From positions 1 to 21,808 of the IMG/VR virus record IMGVR_UViG_3300010396_000105: a DNA stretch of 21,808 nucleotides. The stretch is one strand, 5' to 3'. The stretch's first letter is position 1. Each line of letters begins with the position of its first letter. Shown here one piece after another: positions 7,044 through 13,749 of the stretch. The notes beneath the pieces were generated by a model. The model made no database searches and had not been told where the DNA came from. It was given only the letters and a program-made list of their open reading frames with translations. The stretch comes from a virus. A program made the position numbers and the translations under genes.

Positions 7044-7171
7044 AGGAGTTTTCTCCCTAGCAGCTGCCAGCCGAGATATTGACAGTAGTAGCGGAGTGCA
7101 GCTGGTACTTCGCGGTAATTCACTGTGAGCGATAGACGCGCTCCGCTTGCATCTTTGAAAGTCAGTTCCAT
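7040..7171 (-). CDS. Hypothetical small protein (43 aa)
   Basis: It reads MELTFKDASGARLSLTVNYR and then a helical tail ending QLLGRKLL. The ATG at 7171 is chosen because AAAGGAACGAATC (7178-7190) precedes it; a longer in-frame version would translate the leader hairpin. The stop is overlapped by the GTG of the next gene. No family is recognised. Confidence 0.6.
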   Translation of the reverse strand: MELTFKDASGARLSLTVNYREVPAALRYYCQYLGWQLLGRKLL

Positions 7172-7177
7172 TGTTTT

Positions 7178-7217
7178 GATTCGTTCCTTTAGCCTGATCA
7201 TCAGCACACGGAGGCTA
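7178..7217 (-). promoter_or_regulatory. Leader unit f: hairpin abutting AAAGGAACGAATC
   Basis: On the - strand TAGCCT...AGGCTA (7190-7217, 6-bp stem, 16-base loop) runs directly into AAAGGAACGAATC (7178-7190), six bases from the ATG at 7171. Here the hairpin 3' arm shares a base with the ribosome-binding site, so folding could influence translation. Confidence 0.58.
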
Positions 7218-7226
7218 TCCCGTATG

Positions 7227-7248
7227 AACGGGGAGACATCTCCCCGTT
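7227..7248. repeat. Perfect 10-bp inverted repeat after the first gene of the short operon
   Basis: AACGGGGAGA-ca-TCTCCCCGTT is a perfect hairpin with a two-base loop, placed five bases after the stop codon at 7253-7255. No T-tract follows on the - strand. It may be an intergenic RNA processing or stability element separating the two cistrons. Confidence 0.65.
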
Positions 7249-7252
7249 TCAC

Positions 7253-7651
7253 TTACTGCTTCGGTAGCAGTGAAGCCGCTATCGCGCGGGCTTGACTGAG
7301 CACTTCCGCCAGCTCCGCTGCGTTCCTGTCACTGTTAATCCTGCGTGTCTCACTCGCCTTGAACGCAGCTTGTGTACGTGTCTCCTGAAGCTTCGCCTTG
7401 TCCTCTTCTGACATGAGAGACTCTTTGATGTCCTTCACCATTGCGGCTTTGACGCCTGGCGTCGCTTGGACATACGCCTGACTTGCCTTGAGAGCTTGAA
7501 TGGTAGGATGCTCGTCCCGGTTGCCCTTGCTGGTCTGTTTGGTACTCAGCGCTTCTATGCGCATCATGAGAGAACGGATAAGCTCCGCTTGTGGATCTAG
7601 AGTGAAGTCTGGAGTCTGAGCAGACTCGTCCTGTACGGTTTTCTTTGACAT
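7253..7651 (-). CDS. Hypothetical helical protein (132 aa)
   Basis: It starts MSKKTVQDESAQTPDFTLDP; the ATG at 7651 lies seven bases downstream of AAAGGAACGAATC, and an in-frame start 14 codons upstream would read through the leader. The protein is mostly helical and rich in K, E, A and Q, with no cysteines and no known motif. It is the first gene after a consensus promoter, so it is probably expressed early or strongly. Lysine/glutamate-rich helices would fit a small binding or inhibitor protein, but no function can be assigned. Confidence 0.68.
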   Translation of the reverse strand: MSKKTVQDESAQTPDFTLDPQAELIRSLMMRIEALSTKQTSKGNRDEHPTIQALKASQAYVQATPGVKAAMVKDIKESLMSEEDKAKLQETRTQAAFKASETRRINSDRNAAELAEVLSQARAIAASLLPKQ

Positions 7652-7658
7652 TGTTTTT

Positions 7659-7694
7659 GATTCGTTCCTTTGTGTATTGATATCTGAAGACACA
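7659..7694 (-). promoter_or_regulatory. Leader unit g: AT-rich hairpin plus AAAGGAACGAATC
   Basis: On the - strand TGTGT...ACACA (7671-7694, weak 5-bp stem) overlaps the core AAAGGAACGAATC (7659-7671) by one base, before the ATG at 7651. The stem is weak; the core is identical to units b and f. Confidence 0.55.
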
Positions 7695-7742
7695 CGTATG
7701 GTTAACGTTTAATCGTTTATCATCATGCTATTCATTAACTAA

Positions 7743-7770
7743 ATTATATCGCGGCATACTTGCACTGCAA
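7743..7770 (-). promoter_or_regulatory. Sigma70-type promoter for the short leftward operon
   Basis: On the - strand TTGCAG, a 16-base spacer and a perfect TATAAT (complement at 7743-7748) are present in an AT-rich stretch. Transcription would start about 85 bases before the ATG at 7651. This is the best promoter match in the window. Confidence 0.68.
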
Positions 7771-7840
7771 CATTTATTTTCTCTTGAATCACAGACTTAG
7801 TACTAGGTACACCCCGAAAACAATAGGATCGAAACCAGGT

Positions 7841-8048
7841 ACTGCAGAATAGTCATCTCAGCAGTCGGAGTGGTTTTTGAACCAATTCTGCGGGGCGGTG
7901 AGAGGGTATGACGGCGAGATGTGGTGAGAGGGTTCGAAGCAGGCGAGCACTACGATTCCGTTGATGGAACCTTAGCTTTCCGATTAATTACCTTTTTCAA
8001 CGCCGCTCCGTTTTCTCATGATTTTCCGGGGCGGCGTTTCTTTGTTTG
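7841..8048 (+). ncRNA. Candidate structured non-coding RNA ending in a terminator
   Basis: GCAGAAT (7844-7850) pairs perfectly with ATTCTGC (7885-7891), and a small hairpin TGGTT-tttg-AACCA (7871-7884) stacks directly on the 3' arm. Two copies of GGTGAGAGGG (7897-7906, 7923-7932) follow, and the stretch ends in a strong rho-independent terminator. No gene of useful length lies between, and no clear + strand promoter was found, so the 5' end is undefined. Alternatively the terminator serves a transcript that starts further left. Confidence 0.35.
7999..8047 (+). terminator. Rho-independent terminator (+ strand)
   Basis: AACGCCGCTCCG (7999-8010) pairs with CGGGGCGGCGTT (8027-8038), giving 12 bp with one G-T pair, followed by TTTCTTTGTTT. 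On the opposite strand the stem is followed by GAAAAAGG, so it is directional for + strand transcripts. Confidence 0.75.
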
Positions 8049-8484
8049 GGTGCGACCTTCAAAAAACTCTGGGTGTGCGAGAGGCCGATTTCTGTAAACC
8101 GGTGAGGCGGATTGCCACCCATTTCTCCTCCGTAATGTCCGACAGAAAGACACTGCTCAAAATTTCCGAACAGGCTGATGAGGTAGTTGGAAGAGTGACA
8201 AGGCAGATGTCAGGCGGGCCAGCGGCCTGCGGGCAACCGGCCCGGTGTGCTCTGGAGTGTTCTTATCGATCGATTCTTCGCTCCTTTCAGGCCTTACGGG
8301 CGATGGAACCATTATGACGTATCGACTGCGCGCACGGTGATTTCCGGAAGCAGATCGTACAGCGTCTCTGGGATCTGGCCCGGATCGATTCGCGGGTATG
8401 GAATCAGTATATGCTCCGGAACAGCAAATTAAGCTAGACTGATGGGTGGCGGAAGAGTATCTGGACCTTTTCCGGCGATGAGCA
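8049..8484. other. Intergenic stretch without a convincing gene
   Basis: Open frames here have no ribosome-binding site and low-complexity, arginine-rich translations. On the - strand at 8435-8319 a 38-codon frame follows a TAA and reads like protein (LIPYPRIDPGQIPETLYDLL) but has no usable start, so it may be a decayed gene end. The segment around 8268-8290 (GATTCTTCGCTCCTTTCAGG) resembles interspersed intergenic repeats of some bacterial genomes. Nothing else is seen. Confidence 0.35.
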
Positions 8485-8748
8485 ATGGCCGCAATCCTGA
8501 AATCGCTCGTTACCGGCGTTCTCACCGAAGAGGCGCAGCGTCAGTACTTGTTTTGGGAAAACAAACTCAACGAGGCGGCAAAGCGCGGCCCTGGATATAA
8601 CGGGAACATCATCGTGCAAGTAACCGGGCAGCGGGAGCCGTTGCAGCCGGCAGTCCTCGATAAGCTCAAACACGAATTCGAATACGCCGGTTGGAAGCTT
8701 GTGCGTGTCTATGATCCGCGCGACGGCGACTACCTGAAACTCAGCTAA
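8485..8748 (+). CDS. Hypothetical protein (87 aa), + strand orphan
   Basis: It begins MAAILKSLVTGVLTEEAQRQ and ends VRVYDPRDGDYLKLS. The first half is helical; the second has alternating strands (NIIVQVTGQ, GWKLVRVYD) in a small alpha/beta layout. The ATG at 8485 lacks a clear ribosome-binding site. It is transcribed toward, and overlaps by four bases, the end of the leftward gene at 8745. It is the only + strand gene left of the late module. Family unknown; the composition looks like a real protein. Confidence 0.6.
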   Translation: MAAILKSLVTGVLTEEAQRQYLFWENKLNEAAKRGPGYNGNIIVQVTGQREPLQPAVLDKLKHEFEYAGWKLVRVYDPRDGDYLKLS

Positions 8749-8963
8749 CGACAGGTAGGTAACGCACCAATCCACTGGATGAACGCCCGCTCCTTATAGC
8801 GCACGACCATCAGCTCTTCTGGTTTTAATCCGGTCCGCATGCTGAAGCTCCATACCTCCATCTCCAGCCGTAACGCCTCGCGCCGCATGTGCTCATCGAT
8901 GATTCCCTGAATCTCGTCTCGGACCAGATCCCTAGTTATTTCCCAACCCACCCCGACGCTCAT
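8745..8963 (-). CDS. Hypothetical protein (72 aa)
   Basis: The sequence MSVGVGWEITRDLVRDEIQG is followed by an amphipathic helix with REALRLEMEVWSF and a C-terminal YKERAFIQWIGALPTC. No family is recognised. Its start overlaps the upstream stop (ATGA at 8960-8963). It is the last gene of a three-gene leftward cluster inserted between the left operons and the late genes. Confidence 0.62.
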   Translation of the reverse strand: MSVGVGWEITRDLVRDEIQGIIDEHMRREALRLEMEVWSFSMRTGLKPEELMVVRYKERAFIQWIGALPTCR

Positions 8964-9298
8964 ATAAAGGCGCGCAGCGAGAACGCCACGCTCACATCCT
9001 CGTCGCGGACAGGAAAGCCCTCATCGTCCAGGTCGCGTTCGATCTCTTCGCGATTGCAGTGGAACCGCTCCTGGATGAAGTCCACTAAACGCTGCCGCTG
9101 GCCGGCATCCAATTTCGAGAGGTCGAGATCGTAGACTTGCGTTTCTTGCCCGCCCAAGTCAGCCGCGTGAGAAGCAAGCGCCTTCAACGGAACTGCGGTC
9201 GAGCCCAGAACCTTGTGCCATTGCTCGTAGCGCGGTGAATCCTGGCGCAAGATAGCCCACCATAGACGGTTCTCTTGCCTCACACTCGCGGAGGCCAT
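8960..9298 (-). CDS. Hypothetical protein (112 aa)
   Basis: It begins MASASVRQENRLWWAILRQD; the ATG at 9298 is chosen because GGAAGGGA lies seven bases upstream. The longer frame reaching 9370 would overlap the upstream gene by 90 bases. The C-terminal half contains LSKLDAGQRQRLVDFIQERF and an acidic segment IERDLDDEGFPVRDEDVSVA. No catalytic motif is seen. It overlaps the upstream gene by 19 bases and the downstream gene by 4, so the three genes are tightly coupled. Confidence 0.65.
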   Translation of the reverse strand: MASASVRQENRLWWAILRQDSPRYEQWHKVLGSTAVPLKALASHAADLGGQETQVYDLDLSKLDAGQRQRLVDFIQERFHCNREEIERDLDDEGFPVRDEDVSVAFSLRAFI

Positions 9299-9483
9299 TG
9301 CCACGTCCCTTCCTCGGTCCCTTCCTTCACGTTGTAGCGCATGGACTGACTGAAGCGGCCGAACACGCACAGGCGCAGTGTTCCATCCTGCTCCACGCCC
9401 TGCACGATCGCCGGCATGAGGTCTTCGCCGCCGACCGCTACAACCTCCCGGTATATGACAATTCTCCCCATCGTAGGCTTCAT
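9280..9483 (-). CDS. Small beta-rich phage protein (67 aa)
   Basis: It reads MKPTMGRIVIYREVVAVGGE and ends EEGTWQWPPRV. The pattern (V-I-Y, MPAIVQGV, DGTLRLCVFG, GTWQWPPRV) matches a type of small beta-barrel-like phage protein I have seen encoded near terminase or structural genes, usually with the ending GTWHWP. No function is established for it. The ATG at 9483 is preferred to a TTG at 9534 because conserved-looking sequence starts near MGRIVIY, though neither start has a strong ribosome-binding site. It is the first gene of the leftward cluster. Confidence 0.62.
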   Translation of the reverse strand: MKPTMGRIVIYREVVAVGGEDLMPAIVQGVEQDGTLRLCVFGRFSQSMRYNVKEGTEEGTWQWPPRV

Positions 9484-9597
9484 GTCTTCGAGCTTATCGC
9501 GATGTGAGAGAAAATACGCGAGCCCACCCCACAATTAAGTCGATACCTCTCAGTGAGAACATTTCCGATCATGTAAACGCGTTGCTGTACCCGACCC

Positions 9598-10173
9598 TTG
9601 CAGCGGTTCTACCGCTCGCGTTTCGAGTTTTCGAGAGATCCTTTTCTGTCCCATTCCCAAAACGTCACGGTTCGGATTCCGACCTACCGAGCAAACGGCC
9701 AGCGGCGCCGGGATTACTCGCTTGCAACAATTGAACGCCTCGAAGCGATCGGCAAGGTGATCGTACAGCGCGACGAAGCAGGGCAGATCGTTGCGGCTCA
9801 GTTTCGCCCGAGACCAGAACCCCGACCCAGGCAAACGAACACGATTTCGACCGGGACCTACTATTCCTATGAGGAACTGGTGATAGGAGCAGGACATTAC
9901 ATCTGGACCCACAAGGATCTGAAACGAGATGCGGCGAAAATCGTCGGGGCGGAAGCGAAAGAAGAGAATGAGTTACTGAAGCAAATCTTCTTCGCGGTGC
10001 CGAGCTCCTGTATGACGGCGCCGGTTACCCACGCGATCGCCGATGCGATCAGCGTCGGAAGCAAGAAGCATCGCCTCACCGTCGAGTGTCAGCGCGCGGA
10101 ACGAAAAGCGGCCCGAAAGGCCAGACGTCGTGAAAAAGCCAAGAGCAAGAAAGCACTACCCCAAGCAGTCTGA
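9598..10173 (+). CDS. Hypothetical basic protein at start of late module (191 aa)
   Basis: The open frame starts at a TTG (9598) without a good ribosome-binding site, so the true start is uncertain. The segment VRIPTYRANGQRRRDYSLAT suggests the conserved part begins near residue 24. The middle has EAIGKVIVQRDEAGQIVAAQ, and the C-terminus is very basic (RAERKAARKARRREKAKSKK), which fits nucleic-acid contact. It directly precedes small genes leading into the terminase, and its 3' end is overlapped by the next gene. No family name is assigned. Confidence 0.6.
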   Translation: MQRFYRSRFEFSRDPFLSHSQNVTVRIPTYRANGQRRRDYSLATIERLEAIGKVIVQRDEAGQIVAAQFRPRPEPRPRQTNTISTGTYYSYEELVIGAGHYIWTHKDLKRDAAKIVGAEAKEENELLKQIFFAVPSSCMTAPVTHAIADAISVGSKKHRLTVECQRAERKAARKARRREKAKSKKALPQAV

Positions 10174-10294
10174 GGAGCAACCCACGCTGGCAGAAGTTAT
10201 CTGTCGGCTACGCGAGCGCGGCGAATGCGCCTGCACCGCTGATCGCTGCCTGCTGCGGGACGTCAACGGTAAGCCCTTATACTACCCGGATTGA
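10130..10294 (+). CDS. Hypothetical small protein (54 aa)
   Basis: The frame reads MKKPRARKHYPKQSEEQPTL (GTG start) and continues EVICRLRERGECACTADRCL before ending NGKPLYYPD. AAAGG lies nine bases upstream of the GTG at 10130. It overlaps the preceding gene by 44 bases in another frame. A cluster of three cysteines (CACTADRC) may bind metal or form a small structural site. No family recognised. Confidence 0.55.
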   Translation: MKKPRARKHYPKQSEEQPTLAEVICRLRERGECACTADRCLLRDVNGKPLYYPD

Positions 10295-10300
10295 ACACCC

Positions 10301-10522
10301 ATGAGCATCACCGATCCTATCTCTGAAGCGGCCATGTCGAAATGGACCGACCTCAACCGATACCGGCTCGCCCGCTGGTTCAAACAGAACGCGAAGAAGG
10401 GTTCAAAAGATTGCGCTTGCGGTGCGCGGATCTCGCGAACGAAACCCGCTTGCCTTGCCTGCACGTTGGCGGCTGAGCAATCTGCGGCAACGAACGAAAC
10501 AACGGCTGGCGAGAATGCCTGA
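10301..10522 (+). CDS. Small zinc-finger-like protein (73 aa)
   Basis: It begins MSITDPISEAAMSKWTDLNR and contains CACGARISRTKPACLAC, a CxC...CxxC cluster that could bind zinc. The N-terminal half is helical and basic. An internal ATG (MSKWTDLNRY, residue 12) is an alternative start; neither start has a strong ribosome-binding site. Its stop region (ATGCCTGA) contains the start of the small terminase gene, which suggests coupling. A packaging-accessory role is only inferred from position. Confidence 0.58.
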   Translation: MSITDPISEAAMSKWTDLNRYRLARWFKQNAKKGSKDCACGARISRTKPACLACTLAAEQSAATNETTAGENA

Positions 10523-11015
10523 CAAGAAACGGGGTCGCCCGGCGACCAATATCCCAATCCCTCAGCTCGAGGCCTTGTGTCAGGTCCACGCTACCGACGC
10601 GGAGATCGCGGCCCATTTCGGATGCTCCACCAAGACGATCGAGCGGTTGAAAAAAAAACCGCGCTACAAGACGGTTTTCGAACGTGGCAAAGCCGATGGA
10701 AAGATCAGCTTACGCCGCGCCCAATACCAAGAAGCTCTGAAGGGTAGCCCCTCGATGCTCATCTGGTTGGGGAAACAGCTCCTCGGACAGAAGGAAAAAC
10801 TCGAGGCCTCTGGCCCCAATGGGGGACCCATTCAGATCGAGGCGGTCCGGACCATGCTCGATGGCATGACGGATCAGGACTTCAAGCGCCTGGCTCACGA
10901 GAACGGTCTCAGTGAGCAAGAGCTGGCAAAGTTCGGAGAAGTGATCGATATCACTCCAATCAAGCCGACTGTCGCCGCGCTTTTGCCTCCGCCAGACGGC
11001 GCCGGTACCGCTTAA
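10515..11015 (+). CDS. terS: Terminase small subunit (166 aa)
   Basis: A helix-turn-helix is visible near residues 26-45 (TDAEIAAHFGCSTKTIERLK), followed by GKISLRRAQYQEALKGSPSM and IWLGKQLLGQKEK, a succession typical of phage small terminase subunits that recognise the packaging site. The ATG at 10515 sits in the stop region of the preceding gene with GGCGAG just upstream. The C-terminal part (DQDFKRLAHENGLSEQELAK) is acidic and probably serves assembly or large-subunit contact. A run of nine A bases (10650-10658) encodes the KKK after the recognition helix. The 3' end is overlapped by an antisense gene (10960-11427). Confidence 0.85.
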   Translation: MPDKKRGRPATNIPIPQLEALCQVHATDAEIAAHFGCSTKTIERLKKKPRYKTVFERGKADGKISLRRAQYQEALKGSPSMLIWLGKQLLGQKEKLEASGPNGGPIQIEAVRTMLDGMTDQDFKRLAHENGLSEQELAKFGEVIDITPIKPTVAALLPPPDGAGTA

Positions 11016-11427
11016 TCCCTTCGTCTACCCATCGGCGAACGATTACCTGTGGTTTGACGGCCGGGTGCACTTCGTGCCGAACCCGCTCGAGCATCTCGAT
11101 TTGTTCCGGAGAAAAACGGACCTGGGTAACTTGCGTGAGGTTGCCGGCCAATTCTTGAAATTCTTGTTCCACCGGGCTCTCATCCACGAAGGCACTGGCT
11201 AACTCCTGCGTGCTTGGCGCTTGCTGCTCCCCGTTCTCCCAGGAAACGAGGCCCATGTAGATCAGGGCGCGCGTCATATCCGTTCGACTCTCGTATCCTT
11301 CGGCCTTCCAGAAGGCAGCCATCTTGGCCCACAAGGGACTGTCAATCTTGAGCACATAGCGGTACTTGGTTTTACCGCCCTCCTGAACTGCATTCGGAAC
11401 GTCCTCAGCGGTGGATGTGCGTGACAT
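10960..11427 (-). CDS. Ribbon-helix-helix-like putative regulator, antisense between terminase genes (155 aa)
   Basis: The N-terminal half reads KTKYRYVLKIDSPLWAKMAA followed by FWKAEGYESRTDMTRALIYM, a strand-helix-helix pattern like CopG/Arc-type ribbon-helix-helix DNA-binding proteins. The C-terminal half contains a second helical block (FSPEQIEMLERVRHEVHP) and a basic tail (KRYRRRLAEAKARR). It is transcribed against the late genes and overlaps the end of the small terminase gene by 56 bases. Only 51 bases separate its ATG from the large terminase start, so it could regulate that divergent region. The DNA-binding assignment is by pattern only. Confidence 0.62.
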   Translation of the reverse strand: MSRTSTAEDVPNAVQEGGKTKYRYVLKIDSPLWAKMAAFWKAEGYESRTDMTRALIYMGLVSWENGEQQAPSTQELASAFVDESPVEQEFQELAGNLTQVTQVRFSPEQIEMLERVRHEVHPAVKPQVIVRRWVDEGIKRYRRRLAEAKARRQSA

Positions 11428-11434
11428 TACACGT

Positions 11435-11443
11435 ATTTTAGCA
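11435..11443 (-). promoter_or_regulatory. Candidate extended -10 for the antisense regulator gene
   Basis: The - strand reads TGCTAAAAT ending eight bases before the ATG at 11427, so the transcript would be almost leaderless. No good -35 is visible. The match is suggestive only. Confidence 0.3.
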
Positions 11444-11478
11444 TGCCGGGATACATTTTGTTAGTACTGTAGGTTTAC

Positions 11479-13173
11479 TTGAATCCGACCGTTACCCGAG
11501 AACTGCTGCTTGAAGCCGCAGCGCGTCGGGCAAAGCTGAAAGAGAAGGAAGTTAAGCTAGCCGCCGCTCGCGAACATCTTCTCCCGTACATCGAGTACAC
11601 CAAGCCGAGCTACCGCACAGGCTGGTTTCATCGAGAGGTCTGCGTAATCTTCGAACGATTCTTAGAAGACGTTGTCGCCGGCAAACGGCCGCGTGTCATT
11701 CTTTGCGGTCCGCCGCAGCATGGCAAAACGGAAATAGCCTCCCGGCGCTTTCCCACATGGGCGGAAGGCAAATATCCGAATCTCCGGTTCATCTGCGCTT
11801 CCTATGCGGCCACCTGGGCCGATGCGATCTCCGGAGACCGGCAGCGCATTATGGCCCAGCCGGAATACCAGGACATTTTCCCGGAAGTCCAACTCACCAA
11901 GAAACGGGCTGAAGAAGTACAGACGAGTGCCGGCGGGTTCATGCTGGCGGCTGGCGTCGACTGCGGCATCACCGGCCGTTCTGCCGATATCGGCGTTATC
12001 GACGATCCGATCAAGGGTTACAAAGAGGCCACCTCGGAATTAACCAAGAACGCTATCTGGAACTGGTATCGAACCGATTTCTACACCCGGCTTCAATCCG
12101 GCGCAGGCGTGATCGTCATGCAAACCAGGTGGGCGGAAGACGATCTCGTGGGCCGATTGCTCGATGAGGCAAAGAATGACGGTGAGCAATGGCAAGTTTA
12201 TAACTTCCCGGCAATCGCCGAACAGGATGAAGCTCATCGGAAAAAGGGAGACCCGCTCTCTCCGGAACGCTTCGACCTGAGCGACCTGCAATCCATGCAG
12301 CGCGTGCAAGGCTCTTACGCCTGGAGTGCGTTATATCAGGGACGCCCAGCGCCGGCCGAGGGTCTGATGCTGAAGCGAGACTTCTGGCGCTACTACAAGC
12401 GCGAGGAAGTCCCGAAATTCCAGCTCATCGTGGTTTCACTCGACGCGGCCTTCAAGGAAACGACTGACAGCGATCATGTGTCGCTGCAGGCGTGGGGCTT
12501 CGTTGGATCACGAGGCTATTGTCTCGATCGCATCTGCGAGCGCATGGGGTATACAGCTACCAAGGCCGCCGCATATGCAATGGCTCAAAAGTGGAAGGCG
12601 CATGTCCTGCTGATTGAAGACAAGGCCAACGGTTCCGCCGTAATCGAAGAGTTGGGCCGATCGCCGATCAGCACAAAAACCTCCGTCATTGCGGTCCAGC
12701 CGGCGGGCGGCAAGCTCGCGCGTGCGTGGCCGTTTTCGGCAGATCTGGAAGCCGGCAATGCGTATCTGCCGGAGTTCGAGCCGTGGGCCCAAGAAATCGT
12801 TGAATACGCGGCGAAGTTTCCGACCTCGCCCATGGATCACGATATCGACGCTTGCACCCAGGTGTTCAACTGGCGGCGCGAAAACATGCATGGCCTCTTC
12901 GATTTTTATGAGTCGGAAACCGCCGCGCTGCTCGAAAAGCAGACGAATGGAACATTGATGGCCCCCTTAACGAAGATCCAGGTTTGCGAACAGACTCCGC
13001 AATGCCCACAGTGCACCTCGTTTGCCGTTCGTAAGACCCAGACCGGGCCGGACGGCGAGAAGTATTTCCGGTGCAATCAGTGCAGCCACGCCTGGCTAGA
13101 AAACTCAACGGCCGCGCCGCTCGAGAAATTGGCCTGGAGCCGAAGCGCAACGCTAGAGAGATTTCTGATGTAA
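11479..13173 (+). CDS. terL: Terminase large subunit with C-terminal zinc ribbon (564 aa)
   Basis: The ATPase domain has Walker A GPPQHGKT (77-84), Walker B IGVIDDP (171-177) and a coupling-motif-like VIVMQTRW (211-218). The nuclease domain shows VVSLDAAF with the first acidic residue, LLIEDKANG with the second and SPMDHDIDAC with the C-terminal aspartates, as expected for RNase H-fold TerL nucleases. The protein packages DNA into the prohead through the portal, cutting concatemers with TerS. The start is TTG at 11479 with a weak AGG upstream; no better in-frame start precedes the conserved region. Unusually, residues 509-535 form a CPQC...CNQC zinc ribbon after the nuclease domain, followed by a 29-residue tail. 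Confidence 0.95.
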   Translation: MNPTVTRELLLEAAARRAKLKEKEVKLAAAREHLLPYIEYTKPSYRTGWFHREVCVIFERFLEDVVAGKRPRVILCGPPQHGKTEIASRRFPTWAEGKYPNLRFICASYAATWADAISGDRQRIMAQPEYQDIFPEVQLTKKRAEEVQTSAGGFMLAAGVDCGITGRSADIGVIDDPIKGYKEATSELTKNAIWNWYRTDFYTRLQSGAGVIVMQTRWAEDDLVGRLLDEAKNDGEQWQVYNFPAIAEQDEAHRKKGDPLSPERFDLSDLQSMQRVQGSYAWSALYQGRPAPAEGLMLKRDFWRYYKREEVPKFQLIVVSLDAAFKETTDSDHVSLQAWGFVGSRGYCLDRICERMGYTATKAAAYAMAQKWKAHVLLIEDKANGSAVIEELGRSPISTKTSVIAVQPAGGKLARAWPFSADLEAGNAYLPEFEPWAQEIVEYAAKFPTSPMDHDIDACTQVFNWRRENMHGLFDFYESETAALLEKQTNGTLMAPLTKIQVCEQTPQCPQCTSFAVRKTQTGPDGEKYFRCNQCSHAWLENSTAAPLEKLAWSRSATLERFLM

Positions 13174-13190
13174 CTGGCTCTATCCTTCCG

Positions 13191-13325
13191 ATGCTCTATG
13201 CCTGTTACCTGCGTGTCGAGGCCTTCACTCGGCCAGGACTCGCGTGGTGGCGGTCCATGCTTTTTTTTGAAGACGCTTCCGGCCGGATCGACCGCGCCCT
13301 GGTTGTTCATGTCTCCCTCAATTGA
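13191..13325 (+). CDS. Hypothetical small protein (44 aa)
   Basis: It reads MLYACYLRVEAFTRPGLAWW and ends RIDRALVVHVSLN. It lies between terL and the membrane coiled-coil gene, starting 17 bases after the terL stop and overlapping the next gene by 17 bases. The translation has normal protein composition, but there is no clear ribosome-binding site, so reinitiation after terL would be needed. A run of eight T bases (13261-13268) encodes LFF and is a possible slippage site. Confidence 0.42.
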   Translation: MLYACYLRVEAFTRPGLAWWRSMLFFEDASGRIDRALVVHVSLN

Positions 13326-13674
13326 TCACGACGAGCAGATGCCGAACGTAGAATACCGGACCGCAGAGCCGAAGTTTCCCAGCTGGCTGCCTATGTTGAT
13401 CTGGTCCGTCGTGGCCTTTCTCGTGGGTGCCGTCTTCAGCGCCGGCATGGGCTGGGGCAAGAACGATTCGACGCTTCAATCGCTCAATACACAGCTGGCG
13501 GAAATCAAAGGACAGCTGGGTGTCCTAACGGAGAAATATATTGCCTCGGATAAATCGGGCGCCCAAAAGCTGCAGGAACTCGATGATCACTTCAGCCGCG
13601 TAGAGGATCACCTCACGCATGATGACGAGCGGCTCGATGCCATCGAAGGATTGAGGCTCTTCCGAAGAAAGTAA
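13309..13674 (+). CDS. Membrane-anchored coiled-coil protein (121 aa)
   Basis: After a short hydrophilic N-terminus, residues about 26-48 are a membrane span (MLIWSVVAFLVGAVFSAGMG). It is followed by a long coiled coil with heptad leucines (LNTQLAEIKGQLGVLTEKYI and onward to the C-terminus). An ATG at 13339 (MPNVEYRTAE) is an equally possible start. The layout is compatible with a phage lysis accessory or membrane-associated assembly factor, similar in outline to small coiled-coil holin partners, but no family can be claimed. It sits between terL and the portal, outside the usual lysis position. Confidence 0.65.
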   Translation: MSPSIDHDEQMPNVEYRTAEPKFPSWLPMLIWSVVAFLVGAVFSAGMGWGKNDSTLQSLNTQLAEIKGQLGVLTEKYIASDKSGAQKLQELDDHFSRVEDHLTHDDERLDAIEGLRLFRRK

Positions 13675-13749
13675 CTGGCGACACCTGCCAGCGGTTCCTA
13701 GGTTGCCACAAGTGGTGCGGCCACCGGGAGAGCCACCGGTCAGTCAACT

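Noticed and set aside
8319-8435. Protein-like 38-codon - strand frame
   Set aside because: No usable start codon after the in-frame TAA; could be a gene remnant but cannot be supported.
8157-8525. 122-codon - strand frame in the intergenic stretch
   Set aside because: Low-complexity R/S/P translation over repeat-like sequence; no ribosome-binding site.
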